NCBI GenBank assembly: GCA_050252075.1
Contig: JBFWLP010000078.1
Coordinates: 1-15,285 of the forward strand
Direction of reading: 5' to 3'
DNA from: JAAYGT01 sp050252075
GTDB taxonomy: Bacteria > Pseudomonadota > Gammaproteobacteria > Burkholderiales > Burkholderiaceae_B
DNA: 15,285 nt
Below are positions 1 to 7,228 of this stretch, piece after piece. The notes below the pieces were generated by a model. It made no database searches and had not been told where the DNA came from. It saw only the letters and a list, made by a program, of their open reading frames with translations. Position numbers and translations under genes: made by a program. Within the stretch, counting starts at the first letter, position 1, and each line of letters opens with the position of its first letter.

Positions 1-1290
1 CACAATGTCACAGTCATTGAATACCTGAACCGCGTCGGCGGGCGTCTTATGTCGCTACCGCTGCGCGGCGGGCAATAAACCGCGGCGGGCGGCGGGCATT
101 TTCGCGCGAACATGCCCTATGTCCTTAGCTACATTCGCCACTTTGGCCTGCCAATCCACAGCCTGAATGACGGCCTGCCCCGCTATTTCATTCAGGGACA
201 AACAGGCGACGGAGCCAACCTGGGGGCATGGCCCTGGGATGTCGCACCAGCGGAACGAGGCGTTACCGTTTCGTCGAGCCTGAACCGTTACTTGTATCGC
301 GCCGGCCTGGACACCGACACGGTTCTCGATTCACGCTGGCCGGATCCCAAAACATTTGCCCGGCTTGACTCGGTCACTGTGGGCGACCTGATCCGGAATG
401 TGGGCGCGTCTGAAGCATTCTGCCGGCTCCTCGAGGCGCATGGCGGCACATTCACCACCGCGTCCCAGGCCTTGGGAACCATACCCGACCTTGCTTATCA
501 CTTTGGTGACCAGAACCTCTTTCGCATTCAAGGGGGCAATCAACGGCTTCCAGAGGCACTTGCGCGTGCCATTGGGAGCGAGCGAATTGTGCTGAACGCC
601 CCTGTCACAGTGATTGATCAGTCGGGTACACGAGTGCGGGTCAGCGTTCAGGACGGACGCGAGTTCACTGCCGATGCGGTGGTCTCAACCATTCCCTTCA
701 ATGTACTGGACGACATCGAAGTACGCCCCGCCTGGTCATCGGGTAAGCAGCGCATGTTTCAGGAAATGGAGTGGGATAAAACCGTCAAGATCATCGTTCA
801 AACCCGAAGCCCCGCGTGGCTCAAGAAGGGGCTATACGGTTGGCCGTTGGCCGGCGGCGACCGCCCCTGGGAACGGGTCATCGACATTACCGGCAATGAG
901 CCCGGGGGACACGGCAATGTATTTTTCTATCTCAATGGGCGCAACGCGGAAGCCTTTCTGGCCCGTCCGCCTGAAACCCGAGCCCAAGAAGTGGTAGCGC
1001 AGTTCCAGTCCGACATGCCGGACCTGTTTGATGAAGTCCAGCTGGTGCAAGATTTTGCCTGGTCGGAGCAACCCTGGATCAAAGGTTCTTTCGGCGCCAC
1101 GCCCCTGGGAGGCGGCTGGATGGTGCAGGAATGGACAACACCAGAGGACCGCATTCATTTTGCCGGTGACTTCACCACGCTCAAGACAGGCTGGGTTGAG
1201 GGCGCAATTGAATCGGGTCTTCGCGCCGCCCGGCAGATCGACCCTGCGGCCAGGCCCGAAGGGCGTCCGCTGATACGCCAGGAGCTTTAG
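1..1290 (+). pseudogene. FAD-dependent amine-oxidase-like oxidoreductase, 5' partial, interrupted by an in-frame stop
   Basis: The frame is open from base 1 and reads the end of an FAD-binding Rossmann unit (VTVIEYLNRVGGRL, the acidic residue that binds FAD ribose followed by the GGR motif). It then meets TAA at 76-78 and continues without a frame change as TAAGGGHFRANMPYVLSY. Related flavoproteins run straight through this segment, and a tyrosine codon in place of TAA would restore it. The next ATG is at 112, has no Shine-Dalgarno sequence and lies inside the fold, so it is unlikely to be a real start. The C-terminus carries the amine-oxidase FAD signature (IHFAGDFTT, then GWVEGAIESGLRAA). 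The GxGxxG nucleotide loop must lie left of the window. The substrate cannot be told; protoporphyrinogen-oxidase, monoamine-oxidase or desaturase-like roles are all possible. The family call is firm; whether the stop is real or a sequencing error is open. Confidence 0.8.
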
Positions 1291-1371
1291 CACTGGGCGG
1301 GAACTGATACGGCATCGCGCCGCCTCGTGGTTAAATAACGGGGTGTTCACGCCCTCACTCTTGTCTACCTC

Positions 1372-1713
1372 ATGAACCAATCCACCTGGGGCTACCTGCG
1401 CCCCGACTGCATCGGCAACCACGCACTGGCTCTTTTCATCGATGACATCCAGCGTGTGCTCGATGCCCACACCAACACCCCAGGCAGTCCAGAGGCGCGC
1501 CTGTTCCAGGTGCAGGTCGACGCCAACCGGCTGCTGAAAGGCTACGCCGAGCATGCTCGCGCCACCACGGCGTTCAAGGATCAGTTCATCGAAATCCGGG
1601 CCATCCAGGCGTCCGGCCAGACCCCGGCGCAGTGGCTGCCGATATTTTCACCCGGGCTGAAACAGGCCCTGCAAGCCCTGCTTAAACACAGCCGGAACAC
1701 CCCTTCGCATTAA
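1372..1713 (+). CDS. Small hypothetical protein, 113 aa
   Basis: I do not recognise this protein. It is soluble, with no signal peptide or membrane segment, and looks mostly helical (repeated Ala/Leu heptad-like stretches around residues 18-60 and 90-108). Two tryptophans (W6 and one in AQWLPIF) and a Gly/Pro-rich turn (TPGSPEAR) are its visible landmarks. The ATG at 1372 has no clear ribosome-binding site. It follows the interrupted flavoprotein by 81 bp on the same strand and converges on the alpha-hydroxy-acid oxidase gene, with only 44 bp between the two stop codons and no evident terminator. A 240-codon open frame on the opposite strand (832-1554) overlaps it and resembles no known fold. 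I take the plus-strand reading as the gene because its composition is protein-like, but this is not certain. Confidence 0.55.
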   Translation: MNQSTWGYLRPDCIGNHALALFIDDIQRVLDAHTNTPGSPEARLFQVQVDANRLLKGYAEHARATTAFKDQFIEIRAIQASGQTPAQWLPIFSPGLKQALQALLKHSRNTPSH

Positions 1714-1757
1714 ACCCTGGGCAATGGCTGCCGAATACGCAACACATGACGCCACCC

Positions 1758-2909
1758 CTACAACAGGCTGGGCGGCGAGGCTCGCGTATGTGAACTGGGT
1801 GCGCAACCGGGACTCCATAATACCGACGCATCAATCGACTGTATGCTGGTGCGACCAGAAAGCAGCATCGCCATTTCAAGCTCGGTGCGCAGAATGTGCA
1901 GCACATGGGCCACACCGCTGGCACCGGCCGCTGCCAAGCCATACACCTGCGGCCGACCTACCATGACCGCTCGCGCGCCCAGGGCCAGGGCTTTCAAAAT
2001 ATCGGTTCCACGGCGAATCCCGCCGTCCATCAGTACAGGCACCTGCAGGCCTGCTGCTGCCACCACGGCGGGCAACACGGCAATGGTGGCAGGCACCGTA
2101 TCAAGCACCCTGCCACCGTGGTTTGACACAATAATGCCCTGGCAACCGGCATCAATGGCGCGACGTGCGTCGTCAGGATGCAGAATGCCCTTGGCCAGCA
2201 CGGGCAGTCGCGTCTGCGCTGTCAGGCGTGCCAGGGTTTCCCATCCCGGCACGCTAGCCCGCAGCGGGCCGCTGAGCGCCTGGCCGGCCTGAGCGCTGAG
2301 CGTTGCGGTTGCCCCGCCTTCAGGCAGATTGACAGCCCGAACATCGGGAGGCAGTGCAAAACCTGCCCGTTGTTCGGCATTTCGCAACCCGCTCAAGGGG
2401 GCGTCGAGCGTCACTACCAGCGCCTTGTAGCCGGCTGCTTCGGCGCGCTGGACAAGCGCCAGCGAGTCGTCAAATTCGGGCTGCATGTACAACTGGAACC
2501 ATAATAGGCTGCTTGCCCGCGCGGCAATATCTTCCAGCGTGTGGCTGGCCTGGGCACTGACCACCATGCCGGCCTGCATGGCCGACGCACCGAGTGCCGT
2601 CGCCAGTTCTCCGTCGGGGTGCGCCAGACGCTGGTAGGCTACGGGCGCCAGCATAACGGGATAGGGCACCGCGCCCCCGGGCAAGTCCACCTGGGTTCCC
2701 GGCTGGTCGCCGGAGTACAGCACATTCGGAAGCAACTGCAGGCGCTGCAAGGCGGCAACGTTCTCACCGGCCGTGTGGCCATCTGCGGCAGCCGCTGTCA
2801 GGTACGCCCAGGCAGATGGCTCAATGCGCTCACGCGCATAAGGAATGTAATCGTCAACCGAGGCAATCGAAGAAGGTATGCGGTCAAGTGCTGGCTGCTG
2901 GTACATCAT
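1758..2909 (-). CDS. FMN-dependent alpha-hydroxy-acid oxidase/dehydrogenase (lactate/glycolate oxidase family)
   Basis: It oxidises an alpha-hydroxy acid such as lactate, glycolate or mandelate to the 2-oxo acid, using FMN in a TIM barrel; it is probably cytoplasmic. From the chosen start it has 383 residues, normal for the family. Catalytic and FMN residues of glycolate oxidase have counterparts: Tyr in AWAYLT, Gln/Tyr in FQLYMQ, Asp in VTLDAP, Arg in SGLRNAE, Lys in LAKGI, the His/Arg pair in SNHGGR, and the phosphate loop DGGIRRGTD. The frame is open to 3020, but that start would lie deep in the upstream dioxygenase gene. The ATG at 2909 overlaps the upstream TGA as ATGA, which suggests translational coupling; no strong Shine-Dalgarno is seen. 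An ATG at 2921 is the alternative. About 25 residues beyond the usual C-terminus (ending SSHTRASPPSLL) look non-conserved. The substrate and its link to iron uptake are unknown. Confidence 0.88.
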   Translation of the reverse strand: MMYQQPALDRIPSSIASVDDYIPYARERIEPSAWAYLTAAAADGHTAGENVAALQRLQLLPNVLYSGDQPGTQVDLPGGAVPYPVMLAPVAYQRLAHPDGELATALGASAMQAGMVVSAQASHTLEDIAARASSLLWFQLYMQPEFDDSLALVQRAEAAGYKALVVTLDAPLSGLRNAEQRAGFALPPDVRAVNLPEGGATATLSAQAGQALSGPLRASVPGWETLARLTAQTRLPVLAKGILHPDDARRAIDAGCQGIIVSNHGGRVLDTVPATIAVLPAVVAAAGLQVPVLMDGGIRRGTDILKALALGARAVMVGRPQVYGLAAAGASGVAHVLHILRTELEMAMLLSGRTSIQSIDASVLWSPGCAPSSHTRASPPSLL

Positions 2910-3586
2910 GGATTTGACCATTCGCGAACGAGATTGTGATAAACGCCTGTGAGCCTGGCCAGATTGTCCGCGTCCGTCGACTGTATTGTAAGGGCCTGAA
3001 TGGATTGATCCAGATCCCATAACAGGCGGCGGCGGTGGTCTTCCCGCACCAGGCTTTGAACCCAGAAGAAGGATGCCAGACGCACGCCCCGCGTGACGGG
3101 GTTCACTCGGTGCACACTGGAACCAGGATAGACCACCATGTGCCCGGCCGGCAGCTTCACCGTCTGGGTGCCAAAAGTGTCCTCGATCACCAGTTCGCCC
3201 CCGTCGTAATCTTCGGGTGGGCTTAAAAACAGCGTGGCCGAAATGTCGCTGCGCAGACGTTGCGACGAGCCAGGAATGGCGAAAATGGCATTGTCGATGT
3301 GGTTTGCATACATGCCGCCGCTTTCGTGGCGATTGAATCGCGGCGGCAGAATGCGGGCCGGTAACGTGGCCGCGATGAAACGAGACTGCACGGACAAGGC
3401 CTGCAAAATCGCGTTCCCGAGCTCATGGCCGGCAGCACTGTCGAGCGGCAGCTGCAGGTTGCGCTTGACCAATGCCGCCACGTGGCCCGCCGTTGCGGCA
3501 CCGTCTTCCCAGTGCGCGCTCTGGAGCGTTTGACGAAACATGTCGAGCTGCTGCGACGACAGCACCTGCGGCACAACAACGATCAT
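2906..3586 (-). CDS. piuC: Fe(II)/2-oxoglutarate-dependent PKHD-type hydroxylase (PiuC/YbiX family)
   Basis: This is a non-haem iron dioxygenase of the family found beside TonB-dependent siderophore receptors (PiuC in Pseudomonas, YbiX next to Fiu in Escherichia coli). Its substrate is not established. At 226 residues it has the family length. The iron triad is H96 and D98 (YANHID) with H159 (GSSVHRVNP), and R169 (RGVRLASF) is the 2-oxoglutarate-binding arginine. The downstream part (SFFWVQSLVREDHRRRLLWDLD) is also typical. The start at 3586 is supported by a strong ribosome-binding site, AAGGAG, 5 bases upstream. It is transcribed divergently from the receptor gene across a 184 bp spacer, and its stop overlaps the start of the alpha-hydroxy-acid oxidase gene. 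Iron repression through the shared spacer is likely but inferred. Confidence 0.93.
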   Translation of the reverse strand: MIVVVPQVLSSQQLDMFRQTLQSAHWEDGAATAGHVAALVKRNLQLPLDSAAGHELGNAILQALSVQSRFIAATLPARILPPRFNRHESGGMYANHIDNAIFAIPGSSQRLRSDISATLFLSPPEDYDGGELVIEDTFGTQTVKLPAGHMVVYPGSSVHRVNPVTRGVRLASFFWVQSLVREDHRRRLLWDLDQSIQALTIQSTDADNLARLTGVYHNLVREWSNP

Positions 3587-3591
3587 GAGAA

Positions 3592-3597
3592 CTCCTT
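3592..3597 (-). promoter_or_regulatory. Ribosome-binding site of the PKHD hydroxylase gene
   Basis: The minus strand reads AAGGAG, then 5 bases, then ATG. This near-perfect Shine-Dalgarno fixes the start at 3586. Confidence 0.75.
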
Positions 3598-3722
3598 CAA
3601 CTGTGTCGTCCCAAAGGCGAGTGGCATGAGTACGGCAGCACAGCGCGCGGCATCATTCAGCCATTCGTCAGGGTTGTAAAAACCCCTGTTTTTTGAGAAA
3701 AAATTGATCTTCATCAGGTTAT

Positions 3723-3741
3723 GATTATGCGAATCATTCTT
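3723..3741 (+). promoter_or_regulatory. Fur-box-like operator in the divergent spacer
   Basis: The 19-mer starting GATTATGCGAATCATT matches the classical Fur box at 14 of 19 positions by eye, including a perfect AATCATT core. It lies 30 bp before the receptor start, in an AT-rich stretch holding a possible -10 hexamer TATGAT (3720-3725). Bound Fur-Fe(II) there would block the receptor operon. Whether it also controls the leftward hydroxylase, whose start is about 137 bp away, cannot be said. The rest of the 3587-3770 spacer shows no second clear box and no gene. The receptor's own ribosome-binding site is the purine run AAGGGAAGAG at 3756-3765. Confidence 0.65.
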
Positions 3742-3770
3742 ATTTAAAAATTTCCAAGGGAAGAGAAATC

Positions 3771-6011
3771 ATGAGCAGCATTGCGTCGACATCCCGACGT
3801 GCGGCGCCATCACTGGCACTGGCACTGGCCTCATCGGCAGTCTTTCTACCTGGCCAGGTACAGGCCCAGAGCGATGCGCCTTCCGTACTTGCCCCGGTAA
3901 AGGTTACCGGTCAACGGGGTGAAGTGTACAGCGTGCCCGATGCCTCACAGACAAAATTCACCGCTCCGCTGCTCGATACCCCAAAGACGGTACAAGTGAT
4001 TCCGCAAGCTGTCATTCAGGACAGCGCCGCTACATCACTCGAAGATGTCCTGCGCAATGTCCCCGGCATTACGTTCGGCGCGGGCGAAGGCGGGCAACCG
4101 CTTGCAGACCGCCCCTTCATTCGCGGCATGGCATCCGGCAACAACGTGTATGTTGACGGCGTGCGCGACCCGGGCGGACAAACCCGCGAGGTCTTCAATC
4201 TGGAGGCCGTCGAAGTAATCAAAGGGGCTGACTCGGTATATGGCGGGCGCGGATCGGGAGGAGGCAGCATCAACTTGTCCAGCAAGCAGGCACGTCTGGG
4301 CAATTTCGCCGAAGGCAACTTCGGTGTGGGCACCGACGGTTACCTGCGCGGCACGGCCGATGGCAACTGGCAACTTGGCGAGCACTCGGCCTTCCGGCTG
4401 AATGTGCTGGGCGCCAAGGGCGATGTGCCTGGACGCGAAGACGTCAACTACCAGAAGTTCGGCGTTGCGCCATCGCTTTCGTTCGGGCTGGGAACCCCCA
4501 CGCGTGTCACCCTGAACTACTACCACCTTAACACCGACGGCATGCCTGATTACGGCGTACCCACCGCCCGCAAGACGCCGGAATTAGGAAACGCCAGCGG
4601 CATTCTGGATGTGGACCGCAGCACCTTCTACGGTCTGCATGCCCGCGACTACCAGAAGACAAAGGCAGACATCGGAACCCTGCAAGTCGAACACGACTTG
4701 TCCAACCAGCTGACCGTGCGTAACGCCACACGCTACGGTCGCACATTGAACGATTATGTGGTGACCAACCCGGGCGACGGCGTCGTGCGCCTGGATCCCA
4801 CCAACGGCACCTACTGGCTCAAGCGCGGCACGAAATCGCGCTGGCAACAGTCAACGCTGCTGTCGAACGTGACGGAACTTTATGGCGAGGCCCGGACAGG
4901 CAGCCTGAAGCATCGCTTCAACCTGGGTATCGAGCTTTCCCGGGAAACCAATAAAAACGCCGGCTATAACGTCAACACCCTCAGCGGCAGCGCGTGCCCC
5001 GCATCGGCGGGCTTTTCATCACGCGACCTGGACTGCACGCCCTACCTCAATCCCAACCCCGGCGACCCCTGGACAGGTAGTATCACGCGGTCACCCTTGA
5101 GCCAGGACACCACCTCGACAACACGCTCTGCGTACATCTTCGACACCATCGACATTTCAGAGCAATTTCAGCTCAATGCAGGCGTGCGCCTGGACAACTA
5201 CCGCATATCCGGGGACTACTTGGCGCGGGGCGCAACATCAGCCGAATCGGCTGACGGCAACTGGACAATGTTCAATTACCAGGTGGGCCTGGTGTACAAG
5301 CCCGTACCGTACGGCAGCTTTTATGCGTCGTACGCCACGGCATCCACGCCACCCACCATTTCCGGGGGCGACCAGGAAGGCCTGAGCGCCGGCATGAGCG
5401 AACTGGACCCAGAACGCAGCAGCACGTTTGAGGTGGGCACAAAATGGAATGTACTGGACGAGAAGCTCAGCCTGACAGCGGCACTATTCCAGAATGAGCG
5501 CAAGGACGCCCAGATTGAAGTGTCACCGGGCTTCTTCGAGCAGGCCGGCAAGACACGGGTACGCGGGATGGAACTCGGCGTATCAGGACAATTGACGCCG
5601 GCCTGGAACGTGTTCGGTGGTTACACATTCATGGACAGCGAACTGGTGCAGGGAGCCTACGACGGTGTGAACGAAGGTGACCCGCTGGCGAATACACCGC
5701 GTCACAGTTTCAGCCTCTGGTCAACCTATGCCGTCAGCCCCAAGCTCACCTTCGGCGGCGGTGCCTACTACATTGGCAAGACATTCGGCGGCAATCAAGG
5801 TGTGGCCGGTGGCGGCCAGTACGAGGTGTACATGCCTGCCTACTGGCGTTTTGATGCCATGGCGTCGTATCAGGTGAATAAAAACCTGGGTTTTCAGCTT
5901 AACGCCCTGAACCTGACGGACAAGTCGTACTACATGCGTACCAACGGCGTGCACCATGCTGACTTCGGGCCGGGTCGCCAGATCATTCTCACCGCAAAAC
6001 TTCGCTACTGA
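3771..6011 (+). CDS. TonB-dependent siderophore receptor (Fiu/PiuA-like outer-membrane transporter)
   Basis: An outer-membrane 22-strand barrel that imports ferric siderophore with energy from TonB. Of its 746 residues, about 1-32 form a signal peptide with cleavage near VQA/QSD. A TonB-box-like stretch (LAPVKVTG) follows. The plug domain runs from about 65 to 170 (DTPKTVQVIPQ, SLEDVLRNVPGI, RPFIRGM, YVDGVRDPGG, EVIKGADSVYGG, GGGSINLSSK). The barrel ends in the usual aromatic beta-signal (ILTAKLRY). Two cysteines near residues 405-420 (SACP, LDCTP) probably form a disulfide in an extracellular loop. The partner PKHD hydroxylase gene points to the Fiu/PiuA group, so a catecholate or monomeric-catechol ligand is plausible but not shown. 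It is the first gene of the rightward operon, 18 bp before the next gene, and lies behind the Fur-like site. Confidence 0.93.
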   Translation: MSSIASTSRRAAPSLALALASSAVFLPGQVQAQSDAPSVLAPVKVTGQRGEVYSVPDASQTKFTAPLLDTPKTVQVIPQAVIQDSAATSLEDVLRNVPGITFGAGEGGQPLADRPFIRGMASGNNVYVDGVRDPGGQTREVFNLEAVEVIKGADSVYGGRGSGGGSINLSSKQARLGNFAEGNFGVGTDGYLRGTADGNWQLGEHSAFRLNVLGAKGDVPGREDVNYQKFGVAPSLSFGLGTPTRVTLNYYHLNTDGMPDYGVPTARKTPELGNASGILDVDRSTFYGLHARDYQKTKADIGTLQVEHDLSNQLTVRNATRYGRTLNDYVVTNPGDGVVRLDPTNGTYWLKRGTKSRWQQSTLLSNVTELYGEARTGSLKHRFNLGIELSRETNKNAGYNVNTLSGSACPASAGFSSRDLDCTPYLNPNPGDPWTGSITRSPLSQDTTSTTRSAYIFDTIDISEQFQLNAGVRLDNYRISGDYLARGATSAESADGNWTMFNYQVGLVYKPVPYGSFYASYATASTPPTISGGDQEGLSAGMSELDPERSSTFEVGTKWNVLDEKLSLTAALFQNERKDAQIEVSPGFFEQAGKTRVRGMELGVSGQLTPAWNVFGGYTFMDSELVQGAYDGVNEGDPLANTPRHSFSLWSTYAVSPKLTFGGGAYYIGKTFGGNQGVAGGGQYEVYMPAYWRFDAMASYQVNKNLGFQLNALNLTDKSYYMRTNGVHHADFGPGRQIILTAKLRY

Positions 6012-6029
6012 ACAGGCCTATAGCACACC

Positions 6030-6659
6030 ATGAGCCTTCCCTTGAAGCCGGCCCGCAGGGCGCGCTGGCTGCGCACCCTGCATCAGTGGCACTGGGTCAG
6101 TGCCGCCCTCAGCCTGGCCGGCATGCTGGTGTTTTCGGTCACCGGACTCACGCTGAACAATGCTGCCTGGGTAGAAGCCTCGCCGGAAACCGAGCAACGC
6201 ACAGGTACCGTGCCTCGGCATCTGCTTCAAGCGTTGCCCGCAGCCGCAGAAGGCAAACAGCGCTCGGCCCTGCCCGAGGGCATTGATCGCTGGTTGGAGG
6301 ACACGCTGGGTATCCAGGTAGACGGCCGCCTGGCGGAAGCCGACGCGAGCGAAATCTATCTGTCCCTGCCGTCCCCGGGCGCCGATGCCTGGCTGGCCAT
6401 CGACCGCGAAACCGGCGAACTGGAGTATGAACGACGCTCGCGCGGCGTGGTGGCTTACCTGAACGACCTGCACAAAGGCCGCCATACGGGATCGGCCTGG
6501 CGCTGGTTCATCGACATATTTGCCGTCAGCTGCATCATTTTCTCGGTCAGCGGCCTGCTGCTCATGAAAACACATGCCGCCAACCGGCCATCCACCTGGC
6601 CACTGCTGACCTTCGGCGCCCTGGCGCCGCTGCTCATCATGCTCCTGCTGATTCACTGA
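6030..6659 (+). CDS. Small PepSY-associated transmembrane protein, probable haem-linked electron carrier
   Basis: A 209-residue inner-membrane protein of the PepSY-associated TM family. Helix 1 (about 20-42) is preceded by the basic segment KPARRARWLRTLHQWHW, which places the N-terminus in the cytoplasm. A periplasmic region (about 45-140) includes a small PepSY-like part (LSLPSPGADAWLAIDRETGELEYE). Helix 2 lies at about 157-178, and a third hydrophobic helix ends the protein. Histidine pairs H18/H21 and H148/H152 sit at the helix ends, as expected for haem b ligands that span the bilayer. Larger PiuB-type relatives carry more helices; this is the short form, encoded next to exported redox partners. 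It would take electrons from the cytoplasmic flavoprotein encoded at the operon end and pass them to the periplasm. The haem role is an inference from family architecture. Confidence 0.82.
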   Translation: MSLPLKPARRARWLRTLHQWHWVSAALSLAGMLVFSVTGLTLNNAAWVEASPETEQRTGTVPRHLLQALPAAAEGKQRSALPEGIDRWLEDTLGIQVDGRLAEADASEIYLSLPSPGADAWLAIDRETGELEYERRSRGVVAYLNDLHKGRHTGSAWRWFIDIFAVSCIIFSVSGLLLMKTHAANRPSTWPLLTFGALAPLLIMLLLIH

Positions 6660-6678
6660 AACACCCTCCCGGATTCCA

Positions 6679-7203
6679 ATGAAATTTCACCGCAAACCCC
6701 TGCTGCTTGCCTTATTAGGCAGCCTGGCCGTCGCCCGCGCCCAGGCAGGCGGCATCAGCCTCGACATCGAGATTCCCGCCATCGACACCGCCGAGTACCA
6801 CCGGCCCTATGTGGCCATATGGCTGGAGAACGAGGACCGCTCCGTCGTGCGCGACCTGAGCGTCTGGTACGACCTGCACATGGCCAAGGACGAAGGCCGC
6901 AAGTGGCTGAAGGACCTGCGCCGCTGGTGGCGGGTGAGCGGGCGCAACCAGGAGGTGCCCGCCGACGCCGTGAGCGGCGCCACCAGAACGGTGGGCCGCC
7001 ACACTGTGACCGTCGCGGCAGACGACCCGCGCCTGACGGGCCTTCCTGCCGGCGCGTATAGCGTGGCCATCGAAGCCTCGCGCGAGAAAGGCGGCCACGA
7101 ACTGGTGCGCCTGCCGCTGCCTTGGCCCGCCGCTGCGGGGAACGGCGAATCAGCACAGGGCGAGCGTGAGCTTGGCACTGTCACCCTGATAACCCTCCCT
7201 TAA
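6679..7203 (+). CDS. Exported DUF2271 protein with an ApbE flavinylation motif
   Basis: A 174-residue periplasmic protein. Residues 1-24 form a signal peptide (basic MKFHRK, hydrophobic LLLALLGSLAVA, cleavage near AQA/GG). The mature part has the DUF2271 pattern: a beta-rich start (PYVAIWLENEDRSVVRDLSVWYD), the basic-aromatic WLKDLRRWWR segment, and a C-terminal Ig-like part. Residues D96 to T102 read DAVSGAT, which fits the Dxx(S/T)GAT motif at which ApbE joins FMN to threonine by a phosphoester bond; T102 is the predicted site. An ApbE gene lies two genes downstream. The protein is therefore likely a periplasmic flavoprotein that accepts electrons from the PepSY membrane protein and reduces ferric iron or siderophore. 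The domain call is firm, the flavinylation is strongly suggested, and the final acceptor is a guess. Confidence 0.85.
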   Translation: MKFHRKPLLLALLGSLAVARAQAGGISLDIEIPAIDTAEYHRPYVAIWLENEDRSVVRDLSVWYDLHMAKDEGRKWLKDLRRWWRVSGRNQEVPADAVSGATRTVGRHTVTVAADDPRLTGLPAGAYSVAIEASREKGGHELVRLPLPWPAAAGNGESAQGERELGTVTLITLP

Positions 7204-7228
7204 CCCCCCGAACGGATATGACGACATC

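Noticed and set aside
832..1554. 240-codon open frame on the minus strand
   Set aside because: It lies antisense to the clearly coding flavoprotein and its translation shows no recognisable motif; GC-rich antisense frames of this size are common.
3599..3720. Second Fur box for the hydroxylase gene
   Set aside because: I saw only scattered ATCATT-like fragments, with no match close to the consensus.
6018..6656. 212-codon open frame on the minus strand opposite the PepSY gene
   Set aside because: The plus strand has clear membrane helices and histidine pairs; the antisense product is low-complexity and rich in Gly, Arg and Gln.
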